From Polyangium sp. y55x31 (GTDB lineage: Bacteria > Myxococcota_A > Polyangia > Polyangiales > Polyangiaceae): a stretch of 41,317 nucleotides of DNA. The notes below the pieces were generated by a model that was not told the DNA's origin, made no database searches, and saw nothing but the letters and a program-made list of their open reading frames with translations. The translations under genes were made by a program, and so were the position numbers. The stretch's first letter is position 1; each line of letters starts with the position of its first letter. Of this stretch, positions 30,109-38,275 are shown piece after piece. Location of the stretch: positions 1 to 41,317 of the forward strand of contig NZ_JARZHG010000060.1 in NCBI RefSeq assembly GCF_029946505.1, in the 5' to 3' direction.

Positions 30109-32192
30109 TCCGCGCGTTCCTGCTGCCGGCGGCCGTTTTCGCGCTCGTCGGGCTCACGGACGCCGGGCCCTCGTACGCGGGGGACAAGGACGCTGACGGC
30201 CTCGTCGCGGTCGCCGAGGCGATGAACGAGTTTGTCGAGGGCAAGTACGACAAGGCCCTCGGCCGGCTCGATGCGGCGCTCAAGGCGTGCAAGGGCAAGG
30301 CCTGCGAGCCGAGCGTGCGCGCCGAGATCCAGATGGCGATCGGCGTCATCCAGGGCGCGGGCAAGAAGAAGCTCGACGCGGCGAAGAAGGCGTTCGAGTC
30401 GGCGCTCAAGGAAGACGCGAACGTCAAGCTCGACAAGCAGTGGGCCACGAAGGAGCTCGAAAAGACCTTCGCCGAAGCGCGGCAGGTCCTCGGTCCTGCG
30501 CGCCCGCCGCCCACGAAGCAGCAGATGGCGTCGGTCAACACGGCGCAGGCGGCGCTCGCCCAGAAGGACTGGAGCGGGTGCATGCAGACGCTCATCGCCG
30601 AGATGGCGACGTCGAGCGAGTTCGCCGCGGGCAAACTCATGCTCGCGAAGTGCCAGGACGCCGGCGGCCTCTTGCTCGAAGCCGCGGCGGACGCGCAGAT
30701 CGCGGCGAAGTACGCCGAGGAAGAGAACAACGCGGCGGTCGGGGAAGAGGCGAAGGCGCTCCTCGAAAAACTCCAGATCGATACGCCCACGATCACGCTG
30801 CAGATCCCGAGCTCGTGGAGCGAGGTCGAGATCAAGATCGACGGCGTCGTCGTCCCGGCCGACAAGGTCAAGCAGCCGATCCCGCACAACCCGGGCAAGG
30901 CCACGATCGAGGCCAAGGGCAAACGCGGAAAATTCCCCGCGCAGTACAAGTCGACCGAGGCCTTCGATCGCGGCGAGCAGATCACCGTGAACGTCGATCA
31001 GGGCAACGCGGGCGGCAACAACAGCGCCGTCTTCCAGTGCATGCAGGCCGCGCGCACGCCGGCCGACATGCAGCGCTGCATCGATACCGGCGGCAAGGGC
31101 CGCGGCTTCACGCTGAAGGCCGGCATCGAGACGATGTTCTACACCGACACGCTGAACACCATGGTCGTGTCGCCCGCCGCGTACATCTCCGGCGAGAACC
31201 CGACCGCGGGCTGGGCTGTCGGCGGCAGCTTCATCGTCGACGTCGTCAGCACGGCGTCGCCCGACATCGTGGCCACGGCGTCGCGGCGGTGGAACGAGCG
31301 CCGTTACGCGGGCTCGCTCTCGGGTGACTTCAAGGTCGGCCCCGCGAAGATCGGCTTGAACGGCGCGGTCTCGGTCGAGCCGGACTACCTCGCGCGTGGC
31401 GTCGGCGTCGCGGTGAGCACGGATCTCAAGAGCAAGATGGTCACGCCGACGCTCGCCTACAACGTCGGCTTCGACGTCTTGAGCCGCGCGGGCACGCCGT
31501 TCGAGGTGTTCCAGGAGGACATCCTGCGGCACACGATCGATGCGGGCGTCTCGCTCGTGATCGATCCGAGCACGATTGTCGTCGTCGGGGGCACGGCGGA
31601 GCTCGTCTTCGGCGACACCTCGAAGCCGTACCGCCACATCCCGATGTTCTCGCAGGCGGTCGCGACGCGCGTCCCGCTCGGCGCGACGCGCCAGGTGGTC
31701 AGCCAGAACCGTTTGCCCTTCGCGCCGCTCGAGCAGCTCCCCACCGAGCGCAGCCGCTTCGCGCTCGTCGGGCGCGCGGCGAAGCGCTTCGAGAAGGCCA
31801 CGATCCGCGGCGACGAACGGGTCTACGTCGACACGTGGGGGCAGATGGCGAGCACCACGGATGCGCGCTTCTTCTTCGACGTCAACGACGACCTGCGCCT
31901 CGGCAGCCACCTGCGCTTCAACGTCCAGTCGTCGGTCGACTTCTGGAAACGCGCCTACGTCGCCACGCAGACCGCGACCGGGTGGAGCGTCCCCGAGTAC
32001 CGCACGAGTGATCGCGAGCTCGGCGCGCTCATGGGCTTCACGCTCGGCGCCAACGTGAGGTACGCGCTCGCCCGGGTGCTCTCGGCGCAGCTCCAGGTCG
32101 AGGGCCTCTACAACCAGTACTTCGACCACATCTACGTCTTCAACCGGTTCGGCCTGTTCACCGCCGCGACCCTGGAGCTGGAGGTCGATTGA
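30087..32192 (+). CDS. Outer-membrane beta-barrel protein with TPR-like and PEGA-like N-terminal region
   Basis: About 701 residues. A GTG at 30087 with GAGGAG eight bases upstream is preferred over the GTG at 30078. The signal peptide (about 1-32) ends PSYAG. Residues about 40-230 are helical TPR-like repeats (MNEFVEGKYDKALGRLDAAL, LLLEAAADAQIAAKYAEEEN). Residues 235-310 are PEGA-like (ITLQIPSSWSEVEIKIDGVV). From about 340 to the end are alternating amphipathic strands with Tyr/Phe girdles (FTLKAGIETMFYTDTLN, LRLGSHLRFNVQSSVDFW, LQVEGLYNQYFDHIYVFNRF), fitting an outer-membrane barrel of perhaps 12-16 strands, somewhat like the DUF3570 type. It lies between heme-motif lipoproteins, so it may be the porin of an envelope electron conduit (hypothesis). 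Confidence 0.8.
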   Translation: MRRARQLIRAFLLPAAVFALVGLTDAGPSYAGDKDADGLVAVAEAMNEFVEGKYDKALGRLDAALKACKGKACEPSVRAEIQMAIGVIQGAGKKKLDAAKKAFESALKEDANVKLDKQWATKELEKTFAEARQVLGPARPPPTKQQMASVNTAQAALAQKDWSGCMQTLIAEMATSSEFAAGKLMLAKCQDAGGLLLEAAADAQIAAKYAEEENNAAVGEEAKALLEKLQIDTPTITLQIPSSWSEVEIKIDGVVVPADKVKQPIPHNPGKATIEAKGKRGKFPAQYKSTEAFDRGEQITVNVDQGNAGGNNSAVFQCMQAARTPADMQRCIDTGGKGRGFTLKAGIETMFYTDTLNTMVVSPAAYISGENPTAGWAVGGSFIVDVVSTASPDIVATASRRWNERRYAGSLSGDFKVGPAKIGLNGAVSVEPDYLARGVGVAVSTDLKSKMVTPTLAYNVGFDVLSRAGTPFEVFQEDILRHTIDAGVSLVIDPSTIVVVGGTAELVFGDTSKPYRHIPMFSQAVATRVPLGATRQVVSQNRLPFAPLEQLPTERSRFALVGRAAKRFEKATIRGDERVYVDTWGQMASTTDARFFFDVNDDLRLGSHLRFNVQSSVDFWKRAYVATQTATGWSVPEYRTSDRELGALMGFTLGANVRYALARVLSAQLQVEGLYNQYFDHIYVFNRFGLFTAATLELEVD

Positions 32193-32758
32193 TGGTCCCC
32201 GTATCGAGCGGGCGGTTTTTCGCCGCGCTCTCGTTCGCCGTCGCCCTTTCCTCCCTGGGCGCCGTTGGTTGCAACGGCAACGATCCCATCCCGCAGGAGG
32301 TTATCGACGGTTTGCCCGCGGAGAGCGGGTCGCCGAGCGCGCTGCACCGGCCCGGTCAGCCGTGTTTGTCCTGCCACTCCACGTACGGGGAGGCCGCGCC
32401 CGCGTTCGCGATCGCCGGCACCGTGTACAAGGAGACCGCGATGGGCGCCCTCGCGGCTGCGCCGAACGTGAAGGTCGAGATCTTCGACTCGGCGGGGCCC
32501 TCGCGCTTCGCGTGCACGAACGCGGCCGGCAACTTCTACATCGAGAAGGACAAATGGTCCGACCTCACCTTCCCGCTCAAGGTGAGGGCCGGCCAGCGCA
32601 GCATGAACTCGATCATCGGCCGCGAGGGCTCGTGCGGCGCCTGCCACAAGCTGCCCTCGGACGACAGGCCCGGAAACGGCGCCGGACACGATTCGGCCGG
32701 CGTGGTGCTCGTCGATGACGGAGACACGGATCCCATCTGTGGTGGAGGTGCGCCGTGA
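32192..32758 (+). CDS. Di-heme cytochrome-like lipoprotein
   Basis: 188 residues. The ATG shares one base with the previous stop, and GGAGG lies seven bases upstream; a TTG at 32189 is an alternative. Lipobox GAVGC (Cys27). There are two canonical heme c motifs, CLSCH (58-62) and CGACH (148-152), one on each side of a beta-rich segment (about 70-135: IAGTVYKETAMGALAAAPNV, VEIFDSAGPSRFACTNAAGN) that resembles a carboxypeptidase-regulatory-like or transthyretin-like fold. Covalent heme c would be attached after export. The gene is coupled to the barrel protein and to the next lipoprotein. Confidence 0.83.
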   Translation: MVPVSSGRFFAALSFAVALSSLGAVGCNGNDPIPQEVIDGLPAESGSPSALHRPGQPCLSCHSTYGEAAPAFAIAGTVYKETAMGALAAAPNVKVEIFDSAGPSRFACTNAAGNFYIEKDKWSDLTFPLKVRAGQRSMNSIIGREGSCGACHKLPSDDRPGNGAGHDSAGVVLVDDGDTDPICGGGAP

Positions 32759-33321
32759 GGCGGAACGTGCGTGAACGGATCCGGGCGGCCTTCGGCCGGC
32801 GCTCCCTCGCGGCGCTCGGCGTGCTCGTGACGGGGCTCTTCGGCCTCGGCTTCGGGGCTTCGAGCTGCGTGGGCGAGGCGGGCCTCGAGGCGTACGCGTG
32901 TCCGAACCCCGCCGTCTTCACGGCGAGCGTCTCGCCGTACCTCGAGCGCCGCTGCGGCACCCTCGACTGCCACGGCCAGCCGACGCGCCCGATGCGCATC
33001 TACGGCCAGCTCGGCCTGCGCCACCCGGTGGAGAACAACGTCTCCGGCGGCGTGGCGACGACGCAGCTCGAGCTCGAGTCGAACTACGCGTCCGTGTGCA
33101 ACCTCGATCCTGCGGCCATGCAGCAGGTCGTCGACGATCTCGGCTCCACGGCCGACAAGCTCCTGCTCGTCAACAAGGCCCGGGGGCTCGAGCGGCACAA
33201 GGGCGGCAAGATCGTGAACGAGCAGGATCCCGGGGATCTTTGCATCCTCGGTTGGCTCGGCTTCAAGGACGCCGCCACCGTGGCGGCCTCCTGCACGGCG
33301 GCGATCGAGCCGCTCAAGTAG
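32755..33321 (+). CDS. Second lipoprotein with a CX4CH motif
   Basis: 188 residues from a GTG that overlaps the previous stop (GTGA), with GGAGG seven bases upstream. A long signal ends in lipobox GASSC (Cys38). Residues 52-73 read AVFTASVSPYLERRCGTLDC followed by His73, so Cys67-GTLD-Cys72-His73 is a CX4CH motif in the same context as in the first gene of the operon. Other cysteines (CPNP, VCNL, LCILG, SCTA) may pair. It is probably a mono-heme envelope protein or a cytochrome-derived binding domain. It closes the run that starts at 29575. Confidence 0.78.
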   Translation: MRRNVRERIRAAFGRRSLAALGVLVTGLFGLGFGASSCVGEAGLEAYACPNPAVFTASVSPYLERRCGTLDCHGQPTRPMRIYGQLGLRHPVENNVSGGVATTQLELESNYASVCNLDPAAMQQVVDDLGSTADKLLLVNKARGLERHKGGKIVNEQDPGDLCILGWLGFKDAATVAASCTAAIEPLK

Positions 33322-33417
33322 GGGAGCCCGCGAAGCGATCGCGGGAAGTACCACCCGAGGCCCGAGACGTGCCAGAATGGCCCCGCGGCTTTCCTCGACG
33401 CCGCCACGATCCGAAAC

Positions 33418-35445
33418 ATGCGACCTGACGAAATTCGCCCGGGCGGCCTCGTGGCCGGGAAGTACCGCATCCGGACCATTCTCGGCCGGGGGCACGGGGT
33501 CCTCGTCGAGGCCTTCAACACCGAGTTCGACCAGCGGGTCGCGATCCGCCTCCTGCTCGCGGGCCAGACCGACGACAAGGAGCTCGAGCGCTTCCGGCGC
33601 GAGGCCCGCACGCTCGCCAAGCTCGAATCCGAGCACGTCGCGCGCATCATCGACGTCGGCACCCAGCAGGACGGCACGTTTTACCTCGTCCGGCAGTTCC
33701 TCGAAGGCACCGACCTCGCCACGCACGTCAAGACCCGCGGCCCCTTGCCCTTGCAGGAGGCCTGCTTGCTCGTCCTGCAGGCGGCGGAGACCGTCGCCGA
33801 GACGCACGGGCACGGCATCATCTTCCGCGAGATGCAGCCGCAGCACCTCTTCGTGACCACGCGCGTCGGCGGCACGCCTTTCCTCAAGGTCATCGACTTC
33901 GGCACCGCGAAGCTCATGCGCGACGTCGCCGCGCCGATGGCGGGCGAGATGACGGCCACGACGATGCTCGGCCTCTCGCCCTACTCCTCGCCGGAGATCG
34001 TGCGCAAAGCGAAGAGCATCGACGTCCGGGCCGACGTCTGGTCGCTCGGCGCGATCCTCTACTTCCTGCTCACGGCGCGCCCGCCCTTCGAGGGCGAGAT
34101 GGCGATGTTGATGCTTCAGATCACGAAGGAGGAGCCGCGCCCCGTGACGCAGCTCCGCCGTGATCTGCCGCCCGAGATCGATCAGATCCTCGGCTGGGCG
34201 ATGGCCAAGGACGTCGACGGCCGCTTCGCCAACGTGCACGGCTTCGCGCACGCGCTCCGGCCGTACGTGACGGCCGAGGGGCAGGTGATCATCGATCGCA
34301 TCGGCGCGATCACCCACGCGGCCAAGCAACGCAAGAAGACCGGCTCCGTCCCGCCGCCGCCCTTGCCCACGCCCGCGCCGCCTCCGCGCGGGTCCGGGGG
34401 TGGCCAGATCGAAGAGATCGACATCGAGGACGAGGAGTCCGTCACGCGCATCCAGAGCTCGGCCGCGGCGCTCGGCGAGATGGAACGGACCATGTTCCTC
34501 GCCGGTGATTTCGTCCCGCAGCCGCCTGGCCCGCCCAAGGACACGAAGGCGGGCTCGCCGGGCACGGTGCCGTTCCCGAATTCCGCCGGTGGAGGCCCTG
34601 TTTTCGGGGGCGCGGCGAGCGGGATGGGGCCGGGGCCCTCGGTCCTCGGTCCTTCGGGCGCTCCCGGCGCGGGGCCGGTCCCGCCGCAGAATGCGTGGGC
34701 CGCGGGACGTGCCGAGCCCGCGACGCCGCCTGGGGCCGTGATCTCGCCGCCGGGCACGGGCCCGGGGGGCGGGATCGTCGAGCCAAACCCGTTTGCGCCC
34801 AAAAAAGATCGACGCATCCTCTTCGGCGGCCTCGCGGCCGCGGCCGTGCTCGTGCCCGTGATCCTCGTGCTCCTGCTCGTCGGGGGCGACAAGAAGGGCG
34901 GCGAGGGGACGACGGCGGACAGCGGCGGGCCGGTGGCCGTCGCGCCGCCGCAGACGACGACGGCCGCGCAGGCGGCCACGGCGCCGCCTCCGGCCACGAC
35001 GGAGACCACGCCTCCGCCGACGGAGGAGCCCGTCGCGGTGAACACGCCTCCGGCCGGCGATCCGAATGCCGGCAAGCCGGCTGCGGGCGGCAATGCAGGC
35101 GGCGGCACTGCGCCTGCGGGCACGGCGCCGAGCGGCGGCACGACCCCGAAGTCCACGGCGACGGCCACGAGCACGGCGAAGGCGCCTCCCACGGCGACGG
35201 CCACGGCGACGCCGACGGCTGCGCCTGCGGGTGGCGGCAACGGCACGCTCGTCGCGGTCGCGGTCGGCGGCACGTGTGCGTTTTCGGTGAACGGCGCCTC
35301 GAAGGGCACCACGTCGACGCTCAAGCTCTCGCTCTCGCCGGGCACCTATTCGGTGAGCTGCAAGCCTGCGAGCGGCGCTACGAAATCGAGGAGCGTGGCC
35401 ATCAAGAGCGGCGAGACCGCGATGGCGATGTTCAAGCTCCAGTGA
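33418..35445 (+). CDS. Membrane-anchored Ser/Thr kinase-like protein, predicted pseudokinase
   Basis: 675 residues. Residues about 15-285 are collinear with Hanks-type kinases, but key positions are changed. The glycine loop LGRGHGVLVEA is one residue short. The ATP-binding Lys of VAIK is Arg44 (VAIRLLL). The catalytic HRD is Phe136-Arg137-Glu138, and the HRDLKPEN segment reads FREMQPQH, so the catalytic Asp, Lys and Asn are lost. DFG (160-162), the SPE motif and ADVWSLGAILY remain. A Pro/Gly-rich linker (about 310-460), a transmembrane segment (about 467-489) and a Thr/Pro/Ala periplasmic stretch lead to a PEGA-like domain (about 605-675). It probably binds partners or ATP rather than phosphorylating. 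It lies between the two heme-protein operons. Confidence 0.88.
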   Translation: MRPDEIRPGGLVAGKYRIRTILGRGHGVLVEAFNTEFDQRVAIRLLLAGQTDDKELERFRREARTLAKLESEHVARIIDVGTQQDGTFYLVRQFLEGTDLATHVKTRGPLPLQEACLLVLQAAETVAETHGHGIIFREMQPQHLFVTTRVGGTPFLKVIDFGTAKLMRDVAAPMAGEMTATTMLGLSPYSSPEIVRKAKSIDVRADVWSLGAILYFLLTARPPFEGEMAMLMLQITKEEPRPVTQLRRDLPPEIDQILGWAMAKDVDGRFANVHGFAHALRPYVTAEGQVIIDRIGAITHAAKQRKKTGSVPPPPLPTPAPPPRGSGGGQIEEIDIEDEESVTRIQSSAAALGEMERTMFLAGDFVPQPPGPPKDTKAGSPGTVPFPNSAGGGPVFGGAASGMGPGPSVLGPSGAPGAGPVPPQNAWAAGRAEPATPPGAVISPPGTGPGGGIVEPNPFAPKKDRRILFGGLAAAAVLVPVILVLLLVGGDKKGGEGTTADSGGPVAVAPPQTTTAAQAATAPPPATTETTPPPTEEPVAVNTPPAGDPNAGKPAAGGNAGGGTAPAGTAPSGGTTPKSTATATSTAKAPPTATATATPTAAPAGGGNGTLVAVAVGGTCAFSVNGASKGTTSTLKLSLSPGTYSVSCKPASGATKSRSVAIKSGETAMAMFKLQ

Positions 35446-35742
35446 AGCCGGGACCGGGCAGCCGCGATTGACGCGCTGCTCCCCATTGCACCAACCGTCG
35501 CGAACACGGTCCCCGCCCACGCGTCGGCTGCCTCACGACGCATTGCGGTGCATCCATATTTGTGCCGCGCGATCGGGACATCGTTTGACTGCGAATGAAT
35601 GTACGCAATCCCCTTCGGCGAGCGCTTCTGAAACGGGGTTTTCGGCGCAATTTATGTGTTGACCCACCGAACCGCGCTTGTTTAAATAAGCGGCTGGTCC
35701 ATCGCGTGACGGCGTCGTGGGGAGAAGCATCGGGAGTGGAGC
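35446..35742 (+). other. 297-bp AT-richer intergenic region
   Basis: No gene was found. The right half is clearly lower in GC than its surroundings and contains the promoter described separately. No terminator with a T-tract is visible after the pseudokinase gene. Confidence 0.5.
35659..35687 (+). promoter_or_regulatory. Sigma-70-type promoter for the Cys-rich lipoprotein/DHOR operon
   Basis: TTGACC (35659-35664) and TTAAAT (35682-35687) are separated by exactly 17 bases. Transcription should start near 35694, giving a leader of about 50 bases to the ATG at 35743, with GGGAG and GGAG ribosome-site candidates just before it. This is the best consensus promoter in the window. Confidence 0.65.
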
Positions 35743-36780
35743 ATGCGTAATAGCTTTATCAAGTCGATTCTCGTTCCGTTGACTGCGCTCGGCTTGGCGG
35801 CGTTTTTCGTCCAGGCATGCAGCGGAGGAGAGAACACGAACGCGGGCTCGAGCGGCCCCGCTGGCTGTATCCCCGGATCGACCGCGGCGTGCATCTGCGG
35901 CGGCGGGCTCGAGGGCGTGCAGGTTTGTAACGCGGCCGGCAATGGCTACGAGGCCTGCGATTGCGGCCAGTCGAGCGGCCCCGGCGGCGGCGGCGGCAGC
36001 GGCGGCGGCGGCCCCGTGACGTGCGTGGAAGGCGGCTCCACGGCGGTCGTTTGCGGCAATGGCACGGTCGATCCGGGCGAGGAGTGCGACGACGGCAACT
36101 GCGTGGCCGACGACGAGTGCTCGGACAAGTGCAAGAAGCCGTACTGCGGCGACAAGATCGTCCAGGCGGGCGAGGACTGCGACGACGGCCAGAACGAAGT
36201 CGGCGACATGTGTCCCGACGACTGCAAGAGCCCGGACGGCGGCCCCGACGCTCCGGTGGATCCCTGCGCCGGCAAGCTCATCTTCAGCGACTTCGTCGCG
36301 GCTCCCCAGCCCTCTCAGTGGAGCGGCATGGGCAGCCTCGGCTACCCCGCCGGCACGAAGATGTGCAATGCGATCGGCGCGGCGGACGTCTGCGACTACG
36401 AGCAGCTCGCCGAGATCTTCAACAACCCGGCCGCGCACCCGGTCGACGTTGCCAAGATCGCCACGAAGGTCGCGGCCGGCAGCTCGATCACGGCGTGGGT
36501 CAACCGCACCACGATGACGACCATCGGCGGCACGACGTATCCGGTGGGCGCGGGCGGCCGCTGCAACAACTGGACGTACATGACGAACCACATCGACGAC
36601 GGCGAGTACGTGACCATCACGAACACGGCCGGCGCCGTTTCGGGCGCGTTCACGCTCGATTCGAACCCGTGCTACACGGGCAACACGGCCGACGGCTGCG
36701 CGCAGGGCGGCGCCCTCGATTGCGGCGGCGTGCAGCGCTACATCCCGTGCTGCTTCCCCGTCTGCCAGAACCCTCTCTGA
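35743..36780 (+). CDS. Cys-rich lipoprotein with myxobacterial disulfide repeats
   Basis: 345 residues. Signal and lipobox FVQAC (Cys26). A short Cys-rich part (CIPGSTAACICGGG...CNAAGNGYEACDCG) is typical of myxobacterial surface proteins. A poly-Gly linker follows (about 82-90). Then come two units of the myxobacterial cysteine-rich repeat (TIGR02232-like): CGNGTVDPGEECDDGN...DECSDKC and CGDKIVQAGEDCDDGQ...DMCPDDC. The remaining 160 residues are a distinct domain with scattered cysteines (TKMCNAIGAADVCDYEQLAE, YIPCCFPVC). It is a surface-exposed lipoprotein of unknown role. It is expressed from the promoter just upstream and is 16 bases ahead of the first DHOR gene, so it is probably the operon's first gene. 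Confidence 0.85.
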   Translation: MRNSFIKSILVPLTALGLAAFFVQACSGGENTNAGSSGPAGCIPGSTAACICGGGLEGVQVCNAAGNGYEACDCGQSSGPGGGGGSGGGGPVTCVEGGSTAVVCGNGTVDPGEECDDGNCVADDECSDKCKKPYCGDKIVQAGEDCDDGQNEVGDMCPDDCKSPDGGPDAPVDPCAGKLIFSDFVAAPQPSQWSGMGSLGYPAGTKMCNAIGAADVCDYEQLAEIFNNPAAHPVDVAKIATKVAAGSSITAWVNRTTMTTIGGTTYPVGAGGRCNNWTYMTNHIDDGEYVTITNTAGAVSGAFTLDSNPCYTGNTADGCAQGGALDCGGVQRYIPCCFPVCQNPL

Positions 36781-36796
36781 CGAGAGGTTTGGGGTC

Positions 36797-38275
36797 ATGA
36801 GCGCCTTCCGCCGCTTCGGATTCGCGCTCCTCCTCCCCCTGGCGGCCGGCCTTCTGGTCGCCGCCGGGGGCGAGGAGCCCATTCCATGGCCCCACGGAGA
36901 TCCCCCTTCCTCCGTCGATCTCGACGAGAGCGTCGGCGCGGCCCTCTCGCTCGCCACGCGCGAGCGCTTCGAAGAATTCCTCGAAGCCTCCGAGAAGGGC
37001 GAGGATCGCGAGCACATCTTCGCGCTGCAGACGACCATCGATCTCGGCGCTTACGATCTGGAGCGGCTCTTCGCCTTCGGTGATGCGCTCTTCGCGCACG
37101 AGTTCCGCGGCGAGGATGGCTTCGGCGATCGACCTTTGCCCGGGCTCTTCCGCGTGCATTCGGGCGTGCGCGGCGGGCTCGACACGTATTCGTGCGCGGG
37201 TTGCCACTCCGTCGGCGGGCCCGACGGCGCGGGCGCTCCGACGCAAAACGCATTCCTCCTCGGCGACGGCGACCGCGCTTCCTCGGCGAACCAGCGAAAC
37301 GCGCCGCACGTGCTCGGCCTCGGGTTCGTCCAGGCGCTCGGCGCCGAGATGACCTTCGAGCTCGGACAAACCCGGATCACGGCGCTCGCCAAGGCCGCGG
37401 AGACCGGGACCGACGTGACCGTGCCGCTCGAATCGAAGGGCGTGTCGTTCGGCAGCCTCACGGCGCGCCCGGACGGCTCGCTCGATACGTCGGCGGTCGC
37501 CGGCGTGGACCGTGATCTCGTGGTCAAACCCTTCGGCTGGAAGGGCGAGATCGCGCGGCTGCGGCGCTTCACCGAGGATGCCGCGCGGATTCATTTCGGC
37601 GTCCAGTCGCACGTGCTCGCGCTCGGCTGGCAGGTCGAGCCGGACGTGCCGAAGCTCGGCCCGGGGCCGAACTGGTGGGATCCCGATAACGACGGCGTGC
37701 AACGCGAGATCGAGGAAGGGATCCTGACGGCGACCGCGGCGTACATGGCGATGCTCGAGACGCCGGTGATCCTGCCGCCGCACGATCCTGCGCTGCGCAC
37801 GCGCTGGTCGAACGGCATGGCCGTGTTCGAAGAGGCAGGCTGCGCGAGCTGCCATCGCCCGGAGCTGCCGCTCGTGGACATACGGTGGTACGAGTGGCCC
37901 GATACGACGGGCGGTCCCCCGATCGAGCTGAACCTCATGCGCGACGGAGATCAGCCGCGCGGCTCGGGCCTGGTGAAGCTCTACAGCGATCTGAAGCGGC
38001 ACGACATGGGCGAAGAGCTCGCCGACCCGCACGACGGCGAAGGCGACATTCCGCGCAGCGTGTTTCTCACGCGCCCGCTCTGGGGCCTCGCCGAGACCGC
38101 GCCGTACCTGCACGACGGCCGCGCCGCGACGATCCCCGAGGCCATCCTCGCCCACGGCGGCGAGGCCGCGGCCGCGCGTGACGCCTTCCGCGCGCTCGAT
38201 CCCGAGGACCAGAAGGATCTCCACGTCTTCTTGCTCTCGCTCACGCGGGAGCCGAAGGTCCACGTGTTGCAATGA
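36797..38275 (+). CDS. Di-heme oxidoreductase (DHOR/COG3488-type), first paralogue
   Basis: 492 residues with a signal peptide (about 1-23, no lipobox). Two heme c motifs: CAGCH (133-137) and CASCH (349-353). The C-terminal half has the DHOR family signature (pfam06537, putative di-heme peroxidase/thiol oxidoreductase related to MauG and cytochrome c peroxidase): LYSDLKRHDMG, FLTRPLWGLAETAPYLHDGR, and ILAHGGEAAAARDAFRAL. An acidic DPDNDG loop (296-301) may bind calcium, as in related enzymes. The product would act in the periplasm or at the surface. It overlaps the paralogue downstream by ATGA. Confidence 0.88.
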   Translation: MSAFRRFGFALLLPLAAGLLVAAGGEEPIPWPHGDPPSSVDLDESVGAALSLATRERFEEFLEASEKGEDREHIFALQTTIDLGAYDLERLFAFGDALFAHEFRGEDGFGDRPLPGLFRVHSGVRGGLDTYSCAGCHSVGGPDGAGAPTQNAFLLGDGDRASSANQRNAPHVLGLGFVQALGAEMTFELGQTRITALAKAAETGTDVTVPLESKGVSFGSLTARPDGSLDTSAVAGVDRDLVVKPFGWKGEIARLRRFTEDAARIHFGVQSHVLALGWQVEPDVPKLGPGPNWWDPDNDGVQREIEEGILTATAAYMAMLETPVILPPHDPALRTRWSNGMAVFEEAGCASCHRPELPLVDIRWYEWPDTTGGPPIELNLMRDGDQPRGSGLVKLYSDLKRHDMGEELADPHDGEGDIPRSVFLTRPLWGLAETAPYLHDGRAATIPEAILAHGGEAAAARDAFRALDPEDQKDLHVFLLSLTREPKVHVLQ

